A stretch of 24,177 nt of DNA from an uncultured Bacilli bacterium (GCA_934096945.1 CAKOND010000014.1:1-24177), one strand, 5' to 3'; positions 14,208-22,241 are shown, numbered from the stretch's first letter. Numbers and translations: made by a program. The notes: generated by a model not told the origin, from the sequence alone.

Positions 14208-14258
14208 CTTATTGTTTTTTTAAACTTTTATTAATAAGATCTAAACTACATTTTCAAT

Positions 14259-14284
14259 AAAAAAAGTCCGGAGATACGGACTTT
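14259..14284 (-). terminator. Terminator of tRNA-Arg
   Basis: An 8-bp stem, AAAGTCCG/CGGACTTT with a 6-nt loop (14263-14284), is followed on the minus strand by seven T. It also faces the small gene read from the other side, for which no other terminator is seen. Confidence 0.88.
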
Positions 14285-14294
14285 AATTTACTTA

Positions 14295-14371
14295 TGGCGT
14301 CCTCGATGAGAGTCGAACTCATGCTCTAACCCTTAGGAGGGGCTTGTTTTATCCAACTAAACTACGAGGAC
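14295..14371 (-). tRNA. tRNA-Arg (anticodon CCU)
   Basis: The 77-nt gene folds as a full cloverleaf. The acceptor stem is GTCCTCG/CGAGGAC, the D arm GTTT/AAAC, the anticodon stem AGCCC/GGGTT with loop CTCCTAA (anticodon CCT), and the T arm ATGAG-TTCGACT-CTCAT. The discriminator is G and the 3' CCA is encoded. It reads AGG codons. It stands alone rather than in a tRNA cluster and has its own promoter and terminator. Confidence 0.95.
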
Positions 14372-14379
14372 ACAATATA

Positions 14380-14408
14380 ATAATAACACAAAAAACAAAT
14401 TTGTACAA
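14380..14408 (-). promoter_or_regulatory. Promoter of tRNA-Arg
   Basis: Minus strand TTGTAC (14408-14403), 17 bp, TATTAT (14385-14380), eight bases before the tRNA 5' end. Confidence 0.7.
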
Positions 14409-14443
14409 CTTATATATTTTACATATTTTTCGTAAAAAAGACG

Positions 14444-14449
14444 TATAAT
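14444..14449 (+). promoter_or_regulatory. -10 box of tspO, probably leaderless
   Basis: TATAAT ends six bases before the ATG at 14456, so the predicted start base is the A of the start codon. No Shine-Dalgarno lies between. No good -35 is seen. Confidence 0.5.
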
Positions 14450-14455
14450 AAAAGT

Positions 14456-14887
14456 ATGAAAAAGATTGACATAAAAAAATTATTATTTTACATTCTAGTA
14501 CCTCTTTTAAGTGGTGCGATAGTGGGCTTTTTAACTAGTAGTGAAACAAAGATTTATAATGGAATTGTTCCAGGTTTCATTTTTCCAATTGTATGGAGTA
14601 TTCTTTATATTATGCTTGGTATATCAAGTTATTTAGTTAAAGATGATGAAGATTTACTTACCATATACAAAGTAAATTTAGTTATTAATCTTGCTTGGTC
14701 ATTTATATTCTTTACATTTAATATGAAAATACTAGCATTTTTATGGATTATTCTTTTAATAATTATCACGTTATACATGATTATCAAATACTATAAATAT
14801 AATAAAGTAGCAGCATATTTGCTTATTCCATATCTCTTGTGGCTTATATTTGCAAGCGTTCTAAATATCATTGAAATAATAAAGTAA
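14456..14887 (+). CDS. tspO: TspO/MBR family membrane protein
   Basis: TspO proteins are small five-helix membrane proteins that bind porphyrins and other hydrophobic ligands; their bacterial role is mostly stress-related and debated. Family landmarks are visible in the 143 residues: PGFIFPIVWSILYIMLGIS, NLAWSFIFF and PYLLWLIFASVLN at the end, with tryptophans in the expected helices. It has no Shine-Dalgarno and a TATAAT six bases upstream, so translation is likely leaderless. It is a single gene divergent from tRNA-Arg and is followed by a coat-protein gene with a different promoter type. Confidence 0.9.
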   Translation: MKKIDIKKLLFYILVPLLSGAIVGFLTSSETKIYNGIVPGFIFPIVWSILYIMLGISSYLVKDDEDLLTIYKVNLVINLAWSFIFFTFNMKILAFLWIILLIIITLYMIIKYYKYNKVAAYLLIPYLLWLIFASVLNIIEIIK

Positions 14888-14906
14888 CATTTGTGTATTT
14901 GACTAG

Positions 14907-14933
14907 ACATTAAAATAAAATATTCATAAGATA
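14907..14933 (+). promoter_or_regulatory. Sigma-K-like promoter of the coat protein gene
   Basis: AC (14907-14908), 16 bp, then CATAAGATA (14925-14933), which fits the sigma-K -10 CATAnnnTA. The short -35 makes chance matches possible; the coat-protein gene downstream and sigK at the window end raise the likelihood. Confidence 0.5.
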
Positions 14934-14954
14934 CATTAGAAAGGAATGTTTTTA

Positions 14955-15278
14955 ATGAATTATTTTAATGAAAGTTTTAAAGAAGAAACAGAAATGAAGA
15001 AAAGTTTTGATAAAACAAAAATAGGGGGAGATGCTTCATTTGCTGGTGCTTCTTGGGATGCAGGCATGATGGCTATGCCTGGATGCGTTCAAAATCCAAT
15101 CTATGAATGTCCTCAAGAAAGAGTATGCCATAGATATATTTGTCACGAAGTTCCTCACATTATGCCTTGCAATACAAGAATAATAAATCATCATGTTTAT
15201 AAACATACATTTACACCAGAATATACTTGCTGTGAAGAAAACGTTTGTGAAAATGTTTATGGACCTAGATGCTGTTAA
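14955..15278 (+). CDS. CotD-like Cys/His-rich spore coat protein
   Basis: The 107-residue protein is charged at the N-terminus and then rich in Cys (ten) and His (six). It contains MPCNTRIINHHVYKHTFTP followed by a Cys-rich tail ending in GPRCC. That central block resembles the region of CotD-type coat proteins in which His-rich strands precede cysteines. Such proteins are deposited on the spore by the mother cell and are crosslinked. The start at ATG 14955 is set by AAAGGAA; ATG 14946 overlaps that site. The sigma-K-like promoter upstream agrees with late mother-cell expression. The family assignment is from composition and the short motif, so only moderately firm. Confidence 0.72.
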   Translation: MNYFNESFKEETEMKKSFDKTKIGGDASFAGASWDAGMMAMPGCVQNPIYECPQERVCHRYICHEVPHIMPCNTRIINHHVYKHTFTPEYTCCEENVCENVYGPRCC

Positions 15279-15297
15279 TTAAATTTGAAAAGGTGAG

Positions 15298-15336
15298 CTG
15301 TTTAGATGTATTAATCTAAGCAGTTTTTATTTTTTT
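15298..15336 (+). terminator. Terminator after the coat protein gene
   Basis: CTGTTTAGAT pairs with ATCTAAGCAG (one G-T pair) around a short loop, followed by TTTTTATTTTTTT. Confidence 0.85.
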
Positions 15337-15341
15337 GATAA

Positions 15342-15368
15342 TTAGCACTTATGCTTGACAAGTGCTAA
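15342..15368. promoter_or_regulatory. CIRCE operator (HrcA binding site)
   Basis: TTAGCACTT, nine bases, AAGTGCTAA: 9-bp inverted repeats matching the CIRCE consensus TTAGCACTC-N9-GAGTGCTAA except for the two innermost bases. It overlaps the clpB -35. Confidence 0.93.
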
Positions 15369-15383
15369 TTTGCGTGTTATAAT
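15355..15383 (+). promoter_or_regulatory. clpB promoter
   Basis: Consensus TTGACA (15355-15360), 17 bp, consensus TATAAT (15378-15383). The right CIRCE arm occupies 15360-15368, so HrcA should block RNA polymerase binding. Confidence 0.92.
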
Positions 15384-15415
15384 GTAGGTGTTCAAGTTAA
15401 GAAAGGGTGATTTAG

Positions 15416-17524
15416 ATGAACTTTGAAAATAACGATGAATTAAAAGATGTTTTAAATAAATATGGACGTGACATAACTAAGAATGTTTTAGATAATAAAG
15501 TTGATCCTGTTATAGGTAGAGATGAAGAAATTAGAAATATTATTAGAATATTATCACGTAAAAGTAAGAATAATCCGGTTTTAATTGGTGAACCTGGTGT
15601 AGGTAAAACTGCTATAGTGGAAGGACTTGCCCAAAGAATTATAAAAGGTGATGTTCCAAGTAGTTTGAAAAATAAAACTGTTTGGGAATTAGATTTAGGC
15701 TCACTTGTTGCTGGTGCTAAATATCGTGGCGAATTTGAAGAAAGATTAAAGGCTGTTTTGAAAGAAATTAAAGATTCTGATGGCAATATTATAATGTTTA
15801 TTGATGAAATTCACATGATAGTTGGCGCTGGTGGAGATGGTGCAATGGATGTTTCTAATATGCTTAAACCAATGCTTGCTCGTGGAGAAATTCATGTTAT
15901 AGGTGCTACAACTTTAAATGAATATCGTAAGTATATCGAAAAAGATGGAGCCTTAGAAAGAAGATTTCAAAAAGTTTTGGTAAGTGAGCCAACTGTTGAA
16001 GATACTATTACTATTCTTCGTGGGTTAAAAGAAAGATTTGAAATATTTCATGGTGTAACTATTAAAGATAGTGCTTTAGTATCTGCAGCAACTTTATCAG
16101 ATAGATATATTACCGATAGATTTTTACCAGATAAAGCTATTGATTTAGTAGATGAAGCATGTGCTACCATAAAAATGCAACTTGAGTCTATGCCGGTTGA
16201 ACTTGATGAACTTACAAGAAAAATAATGAGCTTGGAAATTGAAAAACAAGCTTTAAAGAAAGAAAAAGATGAAATAAGTAAAAATAGAATAAATGAAATT
16301 GATGAAAAACTTGTAGATTTAAAAGCAAAAGAAGCTGATTTACATCAAAAATGGGATAAAGAAAAAGAAGCAAAGAATGAAATAAATAAGAAAAAGGAAG
16401 ATCTTGAACGTGCTCGTTTTGATTTAGCCCAAGCTGAGAATAATTATGATCTTGAAAAAAGTGCAATGTTAAGACATGGCAAAATTCCAGAACTTGAGCA
16501 AGAGCTTAAAACATTACAAGAACAAAATCAAAATAATATCTTGTCAGATGTTGTTGACGAAGAAAGTATTGCGGAAATCATTTCAAGATGGACACATATT
16601 CCAGTATCTAAATTAGTTTCAAGTGAAAAAGATAAATTACTTCATTTATTTGATAGATTAAAAATGCGTGTTATAGGTCAAGATAATGCTTTAAAACTTG
16701 TTAGTGATGCAATTATCAGAGCAAGAAGTGGTATTAAAGATCCTAATAGACCGATTGGTTCCTTTATATTCTTAGGACCAACTGGTGTAGGTAAAACTGA
16801 AGTAGCAAAATCACTTGCTTATGAATTATTCGATGATGAAAGACACATGATTAGAATTGACTGTTCTGAGTATATGGAATCATTTAATGTTTCTCGTTTA
16901 GTTGGGGCTCCTCCAGGATATGTTGGATATGATGAGGGCGGAGAACTTACTGAAGCTGTAAGAAGAAATCCATATAGTATAGTTTTATTTGATGAAATAG
17001 AAAAAGCTCATAAAGATGTCTTCAATATTTTACTACAAATACTAGATGATGGAAGACTTACAGATAGCCAAGGTCGAGTAGTAGACTTTAAAAATACTAT
17101 CATAATTATGACAAGTAACTTAGGTAGTGAATATATCCTTGATAATGAAAAGAATGCTAATGAACTTGTCATGAATGAATTAAAAAATACGTTTAGACCA
17201 GAACTTATAAACAGAATTGATGAAATAATTATCTTTAACTCACTTAAGAAAGATGTTATTGGTGATATAGTCGATAAGATTATGAAAGAAGTTAATGACA
17301 GACTTAAAGTAAGTTATATTCATGTTGAAATTACAAATGAAGTTAAAGAAAAAATCATTAACGAAGCTTATGATCCTAGATATGGTGCTAGACCAATAAA
17401 GAGATACATTACTAAAAATATTGAAAACTTAATTGCTCACAAAGTAATTGATGGTAACTTAAAAGTTGGAGATACTTTAGTGGTATCACTTGATAATGAT
17501 AATTATGTTATAAATATAAAATAA
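15416..17524 (+). CDS. clpB: Chaperone ClpB lacking the N-terminal domain
   Basis: ClpB is a hexameric AAA+ disaggregase that works with DnaK. The first AAA+ module shows Walker A GEPGVGKT at 58-65 and Walker B with IIMFIDE at 125-131. A long coiled-coil middle domain, specific to ClpB, spans about 255-380. The second module has GPTGVGKT at 454-461 and Walker B with SIVLFDE at 521-527. I see no IGF/IGL-type loop for ClpP binding. The usual 150-residue Clp_N domain is absent: the protein starts about 14 residues before the first AAA+ module and totals 702 residues against about 860. AAAGGGTGA precedes ATG 15416, and a CIRCE-controlled promoter lies directly upstream, so this start is genuine and not a frameshift. 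Confidence 0.94.
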   Translation: MNFENNDELKDVLNKYGRDITKNVLDNKVDPVIGRDEEIRNIIRILSRKSKNNPVLIGEPGVGKTAIVEGLAQRIIKGDVPSSLKNKTVWELDLGSLVAGAKYRGEFEERLKAVLKEIKDSDGNIIMFIDEIHMIVGAGGDGAMDVSNMLKPMLARGEIHVIGATTLNEYRKYIEKDGALERRFQKVLVSEPTVEDTITILRGLKERFEIFHGVTIKDSALVSAATLSDRYITDRFLPDKAIDLVDEACATIKMQLESMPVELDELTRKIMSLEIEKQALKKEKDEISKNRINEIDEKLVDLKAKEADLHQKWDKEKEAKNEINKKKEDLERARFDLAQAENNYDLEKSAMLRHGKIPELEQELKTLQEQNQNNILSDVVDEESIAEIISRWTHIPVSKLVSSEKDKLLHLFDRLKMRVIGQDNALKLVSDAIIRARSGIKDPNRPIGSFIFLGPTGVGKTEVAKSLAYELFDDERHMIRIDCSEYMESFNVSRLVGAPPGYVGYDEGGELTEAVRRNPYSIVLFDEIEKAHKDVFNILLQILDDGRLTDSQGRVVDFKNTIIIMTSNLGSEYILDNEKNANELVMNELKNTFRPELINRIDEIIIFNSLKKDVIGDIVDKIMKEVNDRLKVSYIHVEITNEVKEKIINEAYDPRYGARPIKRYITKNIENLIAHKVIDGNLKVGDTLVVSLDNDNYVINIK

Positions 17525-17528
17525 AATT

Positions 17529-17563
17529 AACTGATAGAGATATAAATTTCTATCAGTTTTTTT
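17529..17563 (+). terminator. Terminator after clpB
   Basis: CTGATAGA pairs with TCTATCAG, flanked by A/T pairs and followed by seven T. Confidence 0.9.
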
Positions 17564-17629
17564 ATGTAAATGTTTACACTATTTTTTTGTGTAAAAACGT
17601 AAAGAAATGTTAACTCTTGCAAAATGGCG

Positions 17630-17656
17630 TGTCGAACCATGAGAGGTTTTGTCGAA
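17630..17656 (+). promoter_or_regulatory. Two Spo0A-box matches upstream of the Rpn gene
   Basis: Two exact copies of TGTCGAA (17630-17636 and 17650-17656), the core of the 0A box, in the same orientation and 20 bp apart. The second ends four bases before the -35 of the downstream promoter. I noticed no other copy in the window. Confidence 0.45.
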
Positions 17657-17660
17657 AGCC

Positions 17661-17688
17661 TTGAAAGTGGTAAAATTGTATGTATAAT
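17661..17688 (+). promoter_or_regulatory. Promoter of the Rpn-family gene
   Basis: TTGAAA (17661-17666), 16 bp, TATAAT (17683-17688). Confidence 0.65.
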
Positions 17689-17715
17689 AGCGTCTTTGAA
17701 AGGAGGTTTTCACTC

Positions 17716-18609
17716 ATGCAAAGATTAGAAATTAAGAAAATCAATGCCAGAGATACTATTGTAAAGAAAATTTTTACTTCAACTGAAGATGGACTTAAAT
17801 ATCTAAGCAAAATTGTATGTAAGGTTTTAGATATTCCTGAAGAAGATGTAACATTTACTTTACTTCATCCAGATTTAAGTGTAAATGAAAATGCTGTAAA
17901 TAGTGAAGTAGATATAGCACTAGAAAGTAATGAAATGCTTGTTAATGTTGAAGTAAATAGTGTAAAAAGTAGGAAAAATGAAAGAAAAAATAATATGTAT
18001 ATTTGTCATTTAGTTCTAAGACAGACTAGAAATGCTGAAGATTATAGCAAGAGATTTAAGAAGGTATGCCAAATAAATCTCAATACCTATAGTGTTACAA
18101 ATGATGATAGGTTCGTAGTTAGAAGTAGACTTTTAGATGATAAAACATATGAAGAAATACATTCATTTTTTGAAATTTACGACATAAATCTTGCAAAAAT
18201 TCTAGATATGGATTATACTAAACTTATGAAAGACAATGAGTCTTTAGAGAAATTATTATATCTTTTAGTCAGCGATGATGAAAGATTAATAAAAAAAGTA
18301 TATGATGGTGATGATTTTATGGTAAAAATAATACGTGAAGTAAAGAATAATTCAGATGACTTTGATAATTTACTTAGATATAACAGAGATGTTATATTTG
18401 ATGGCAATGAAAAAGAAGAAGCATTTGAAGATGGCATAGAACGTGGGTATAAAAAAGGCGTAGAACATGGCATTAAACAAGGCGTTGAACAAAAGACTAT
18501 TGATGTTGCCAAAGCTATGCTTCAAGAAACTTGCAATGTAGATTTGATTTGTAGAGTTACAAAATTATCACTTGACCAAATTGAAAAATTAAAAGAAGAA
18601 TTGAAATAG
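17716..18609 (+). CDS. Rpn family / PD-(D/E)XK nuclease
   Basis: The protein belongs to the recombination-promoting nuclease (Rpn) group, also labelled PD-(D/E)XK nuclease family transposase. The N-terminal part (about 10-140) holds the nuclease core, with the acidic residues of EVDIALESNEMLVNVEVN as the likely D-E-x-x active-site strands. A mostly helical middle follows. The C-terminus has the repeated Gly-x-x-x-Gly segment (GIERGYKKGVEHGIKQGVEQ) common in this family. The usual K/Q of the last catalytic position is Asn or Val here, so activity is uncertain. ATG 17716 has a very strong AAAGGAGG; the longer ORF from 17680 would pass through it. Members are often accessory, but no terminal repeats flank this copy. 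The last codons are part of the terminator stem. Confidence 0.8.
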   Translation: MQRLEIKKINARDTIVKKIFTSTEDGLKYLSKIVCKVLDIPEEDVTFTLLHPDLSVNENAVNSEVDIALESNEMLVNVEVNSVKSRKNERKNNMYICHLVLRQTRNAEDYSKRFKKVCQINLNTYSVTNDDRFVVRSRLLDDKTYEEIHSFFEIYDINLAKILDMDYTKLMKDNESLEKLLYLLVSDDERLIKKVYDGDDFMVKIIREVKNNSDDFDNLLRYNRDVIFDGNEKEEAFEDGIERGYKKGVEHGIKQGVEQKTIDVAKAMLQETCNVDLICRVTKLSLDQIEKLKEELK

Positions 18610-18630
18610 TTCTTCTTTTAATTTACTTTT
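18586..18630 (+). terminator. Terminator embedded in the 3' end of the Rpn gene
   Basis: AAATTAAAAGAAGAA (18586-18600) and TTCTTCTTTTAATTT (18610-18624) form a perfect 15-bp stem whose 9-nt loop contains the TAG stop. ACTTTT follows. The T-run is short. Confidence 0.65.
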
Positions 18631-18650
18631 AATTATTTATCTGATACAAT
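18622..18650 (+). promoter_or_regulatory. Promoter of the glycosyltransferase gene
   Basis: TTTACT (18622-18627), 17 bp, TACAAT (18645-18650), with TG one base before the -10. The -35 overlaps the end of the preceding terminator stem. Confidence 0.6.
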
Positions 18651-18678
18651 TAGGTTAAGTTGAATTGAGGAAGTAAAT

Positions 18679-20175
18679 ATGAGTACATTAAATATTATAA
18701 ATTTTATCGGAGATAATTACCTAAGTTGGAAGACAGTATATTATGCTATAAGTAGTGTTTTATCAGCCATGCTAGCTTATAAAACTTTATATTGGATTAT
18801 AGGTTTTTTCTTTACTAGAAAATTTAAGCCAGCTAAAAATAAACATAAATATGCTATTTTAATAGCAGCAAGAAATGAAAAGTATGTAATAGGAAATTTA
18901 CTGGATAGTATAAATAAACAGGATTATCCAAAAGATTTAATTACAACTTTTGTTGTAGCAGATAATTGTACTGATAATACTGCAGAAATTGCAAGAAATC
19001 ATGGAGCAATATGCTATGAAAGGTTTGATGATAAACATCGAACTAAGGGTTTTGCTCTAGAGTTTTTACTAGATAGAATTGAAGAAGACTATGGTAGAAT
19101 GAGTTTTGAGGGCTATTTTATTTTTGATGCTGATAATTTATTAAAAAAAGATTATATAACTAAAATGAATGATGCTTTTGATTCTGGAGAAAAGATTATA
19201 ACCTCTTATAGAAATACTAAAAACTTTGATGAAAACTGGATTGCATCAACATATGCACTTCACTGGATTAGATCAATTAGATATAACCACAGAGCAAGAA
19301 GTGTTTTAAGACTTGCAACAAATATTCAAGGTACAGGTTTTTTATTTACAAATGAAATAGTTAAAAATGGTTGGCATTATACATCACTTACTGAAGATAG
19401 AGCTTTAACAGCAGATGCTGTTGCTCAAGGGTACCAAATTACTTATCAAAATGATGCTATGTTTTATGATGAACAACCAACTAGTTTAAAAGTTGCTTTA
19501 AGACAAAGAACAAGATGGGCTAAAGGTCACTTGCAAGCGTTTGTTGAGTCTGGTCCATATTTATTTATTAATATTTTTTTAGGTAAATGGTTTGTTAGAA
19601 CAAGATGGGGTGAAACTTCCGTAAATAAAAAGAAAAAATCTAAAACATTTAAAGAATTTCTACTTAATATTCTAGAAAATATTAGACATAGATTTGCCTC
19701 ATTTGATACGTTAATGCAACTTACACCATTTTCAGTATTTAATATTGCTAGATGGTTAATTGTTATCGTAATTATGTATGGATGTTACTGTTATAATGCA
19801 GGCATTGATGGAGTTAATTTCTTTGGTGGAGGTACTTACCTTGCCATGTTACTTAGACATTTCTTTGAAGTAAGAGTTTTTGCATCACCTGGAGTTAATG
19901 CTTTATTCATTGGTATGCTTACATCTATATGGCTAAGAATATTATTTAGAATAGGCATGTATATTGAGAATATGTGGATGGCAATTTATCTGTTTATTGT
20001 GGAACATAAAAATATTAAAAAAATGTCTATATGGAAAAAAATGCTTTATACATTTACATGGCCAACATTTGATATCATAGGTAGATATGCAACATATGTA
20101 GCACTTTTTATGAAAGTTGAATGGAAACCAATACCACACGAAAGTAAAGTCACTATTGATGATTTAAATAAATAA
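18679..20175 (+). CDS. Membrane glycosyltransferase, family 2 type
   Basis: This is a processive-type glycosyltransferase of the GT-A fold that probably builds or exports an envelope glycan. An N-terminal transmembrane helix (about 20-47) is followed by the catalytic domain. That domain has ILIAARNEKYVIGNLLDSI at 60-78, VVADNCTDNT at 92-101, the DAD metal site at 150-152, the TED acceptor motif at 238-240 and RQRTRW at 275-280 in place of QxxRW. Three or more transmembrane helices follow. The product cannot be named from sequence. ATG 18679 has GAGGAAG upstream. It converges on an LTA-synthase-like sulfatase, which hints at surface-polymer biology. Confidence 0.85.
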   Translation: MSTLNIINFIGDNYLSWKTVYYAISSVLSAMLAYKTLYWIIGFFFTRKFKPAKNKHKYAILIAARNEKYVIGNLLDSINKQDYPKDLITTFVVADNCTDNTAEIARNHGAICYERFDDKHRTKGFALEFLLDRIEEDYGRMSFEGYFIFDADNLLKKDYITKMNDAFDSGEKIITSYRNTKNFDENWIASTYALHWIRSIRYNHRARSVLRLATNIQGTGFLFTNEIVKNGWHYTSLTEDRALTADAVAQGYQITYQNDAMFYDEQPTSLKVALRQRTRWAKGHLQAFVESGPYLFINIFLGKWFVRTRWGETSVNKKKKSKTFKEFLLNILENIRHRFASFDTLMQLTPFSVFNIARWLIVIVIMYGCYCYNAGIDGVNFFGGGTYLAMLLRHFFEVRVFASPGVNALFIGMLTSIWLRILFRIGMYIENMWMAIYLFIVEHKNIKKMSIWKKMLYTFTWPTFDIIGRYATYVALFMKVEWKPIPHESKVTIDDLNK

Positions 20176-20253
20176 TGTCTTATTGATCTAAATACAAATA
20201 GTATGATTAAGTTGTAAAAAATATTATCATTACAGTAAGAAAATATATTTATA

Positions 20254-20290
20254 CTAAAAAAAAGAGTTCATATCATTTTGAACTCTTTTC
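20254..20290. terminator. Bidirectional terminator between the glycosyltransferase and the sulfatase
   Basis: AAAAGAGTTCA (20260-20270) pairs with TGAACTCTTTT (20279-20289). A-rich sequence on the left gives T on the minus strand. It overlaps the last codons of the sulfatase. Confidence 0.85.
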
Positions 20291-22186
20291 CATATCTTTA
20301 AAATAATTATATTTAAGTGTTAAATCATTTTTCTTTATTAAATAATTTACATAATAATTCTTTTCTTCTAAAGTATTTTGATTAATATATTTATTATTAG
20401 TAACAATACCACCATCTACATAGACATTTCCATCATACCAAGAATAATCACTAAAGAATACTAATTTTTGATAATTATTATTTAAAGCATCTTGTCCAAT
20501 ATAATAATTTGGATTATAATCAATACCAAATAAATTAAGTACTGTAGGTAAAACATTTAATTGTGAAGTAACTGTTTTAATTGTTTTTCTATCCTTATTA
20601 TTAGTATAAATAAAGAATGGAGTATGATTTATTAAATTATTACTTGTATTTTTATATTTATCCAAAATAGATTTATCAGATAGAGTATAAAGGTAATGAT
20701 CTGTTAGAACCACAATTGTAGTTTTATCAAATAGTTCTCTTTCCTTTAGTTCTTTAACTAAAAGTTCCATCATGTAATCAGTTTCTTTTGCTTGTCTTCT
20801 TGCGCAATCTTCTTCAGTTAAATCATAGCTTACATTTTCATTATCCTTGCTATCTAAATCAAGTAACATTTTACAATTTCCTTTTTCAGAACTAAAAGGC
20901 ATATGATTTGTATAAGTTATAATATAATCTACGAACTTTTCACTACCAAACATCTTTTCTTTGAATTCTTCATTTAGAAGAAGTTCTCTATCTAAATAAT
21001 ATGAATTATCTTTATATGTATTTTGATCCACTAAGCCATAATAGTTATCATAACCCCAGTTCTTGTAGTTAGTGCCTCTAGAATAATATTCTTTGGTATT
21101 CATATGAAAAGCATTAACAGCATAACCCTGTTCTTTAAATAAATGAGCTAGACTATATGGAAATGAGTTCTTATTAAATGTATAAGCATTTTGAGTATAT
21201 GAAAGGGGAGTAATAAACCCTGTGTTTACAGCAAACTCTGAATTAAATGTTGAACCACCACCATTATAATATGAATAATGATTAGTGAAATTAATGGAGT
21301 TTTTCATCATATTATATAGAGTTGGGGTATCATTTTTATTAATAAGCCAAGAGTCTAATCCTTCAAGCTGTACAATAATTAGATTGTTATCTTTGTATTT
21401 TCCTGTATATTTATTTTTATTTGTTTCTTTTTCTTTAGAGTATTCTTCTTTTAAAAACTCAATATCTTTTTCATTAGTATTTTCACTTTTTAAAAATGTT
21501 ATATAAAAGTTTCTTATGGTATATTCATATAATCCTGATACTTTCATTGCTTTATTATTATCATTAAAGCTGTTATAAATATTTCTGGGATTACGCCATG
21601 TACTCCATGTTAGTTCTTCATTTGCTTTTCCTAAAAAAAATGGGGTAATACTATGAAGAAGAATAAATATAAATAGAGAAATAGCAAGTTTTTTATATGA
21701 TTTATGTTCTTCTTTAGGATATACTTTTATAGCTAGTATAAAGGTTATAAAAATAGGTATTAAGAATAAGTAAACAGATAAATCACAATTTTTAATTGAA
21801 TCAATAAAGTATTCGGACCCTTCCCCCGCAAGCATTACCATACTAAAGTCAAAGAAGACACCAGTCATAGAATAGTATATATTGTTTACTAAATATAGTG
21901 CTAAACTAAGTGTAAAAAACAAAATGTAGATTATTTTACCAATTTTCTTTTTAGAAAATAAGCAAATACTTAAAATAAAAAATATCCATAAATAAGTAAA
22001 TATGTTAGGGACAGGTTTTAGTAAACCATAAAATTCTACTTTATACCTTGTAAATATGTCTATTAAAATAAATGGTAAAGCAAGTAATAAAATATAATAA
22101 TATTTCTTTATAAATGACTTAATTATACTATATATGTTTTTTAATTTATCTTTAAATGTTCTTTTTTTTACTTCTTTTTTTTTCAA
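20273..22186 (-). CDS. LTA synthase-like membrane sulfatase
   Basis: The protein resembles lipoteichoic acid synthases, which polymerise glycerol phosphate from phosphatidylglycerol outside the membrane. Five transmembrane helices occupy about residues 30-185, and an extracellular sulfatase-type domain fills the rest. It has IIVQLEGLDSW with a metal-binding Glu near 275, GGGSTFNSEFAVNTG with the likely catalytic Thr near 313, FHMNTKEYYSRG, YTNHMPF and LTDHYLY with Asp/His ligands. I choose TTG 22186 because GGTGAT at 22196-22191 is a ribosome site for it and the promoter predicts a start near 22199; the longest ORF begins at GTG 22198. Whether it is the primary LtaS or a paralogue cannot be told. 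Confidence 0.85.
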   Translation of the reverse strand: MKKKEVKKRTFKDKLKNIYSIIKSFIKKYYYILLLALPFILIDIFTRYKVEFYGLLKPVPNIFTYLWIFFILSICLFSKKKIGKIIYILFFTLSLALYLVNNIYYSMTGVFFDFSMVMLAGEGSEYFIDSIKNCDLSVYLFLIPIFITFILAIKVYPKEEHKSYKKLAISLFIFILLHSITPFFLGKANEELTWSTWRNPRNIYNSFNDNNKAMKVSGLYEYTIRNFYITFLKSENTNEKDIEFLKEEYSKEKETNKNKYTGKYKDNNLIIVQLEGLDSWLINKNDTPTLYNMMKNSINFTNHYSYYNGGGSTFNSEFAVNTGFITPLSYTQNAYTFNKNSFPYSLAHLFKEQGYAVNAFHMNTKEYYSRGTNYKNWGYDNYYGLVDQNTYKDNSYYLDRELLLNEEFKEKMFGSEKFVDYIITYTNHMPFSSEKGNCKMLLDLDSKDNENVSYDLTEEDCARRQAKETDYMMELLVKELKERELFDKTTIVVLTDHYLYTLSDKSILDKYKNTSNNLINHTPFFIYTNNKDRKTIKTVTSQLNVLPTVLNLFGIDYNPNYYIGQDALNNNYQKLVFFSDYSWYDGNVYVDGGIVTNNKYINQNTLEEKNYYVNYLIKKNDLTLKYNYFKDMEKSSK

Positions 22187-22205
22187 ATCTATCACCACTA
22201 GATAA

Positions 22206-22234
22206 AGTATACTATAAATAGTGAATTTTGTAAA
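22206..22234 (-). promoter_or_regulatory. Promoter of the LTA synthase-like gene
   Basis: Minus strand TTTACA (22234-22229), 17 bp, TATACT (22211-22206). Confidence 0.65.
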
Positions 22235-22241
22235 GTTTGAT

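Noticed and set aside
15241..15416. Decayed Clp_N domain upstream of clpB
   Set aside because: The interval is filled by the coat gene end, a terminator, the CIRCE promoter and a leader; there is no Clp_N-like coding sequence in any frame.
15412..15786. Minus-strand frame opposite the clpB start
   Set aside because: It is the complement of highly conserved AAA+ coding sequence and has no start signals.
16212..16466. Leu/Phe-rich minus-strand frame
   Set aside because: Antisense of the charged coiled-coil region of clpB, which gives such composition automatically.
17564..18630. Active transposon around the Rpn gene
   Set aside because: No terminal inverted repeats or flanking duplications seen; base composition is like the neighbours.
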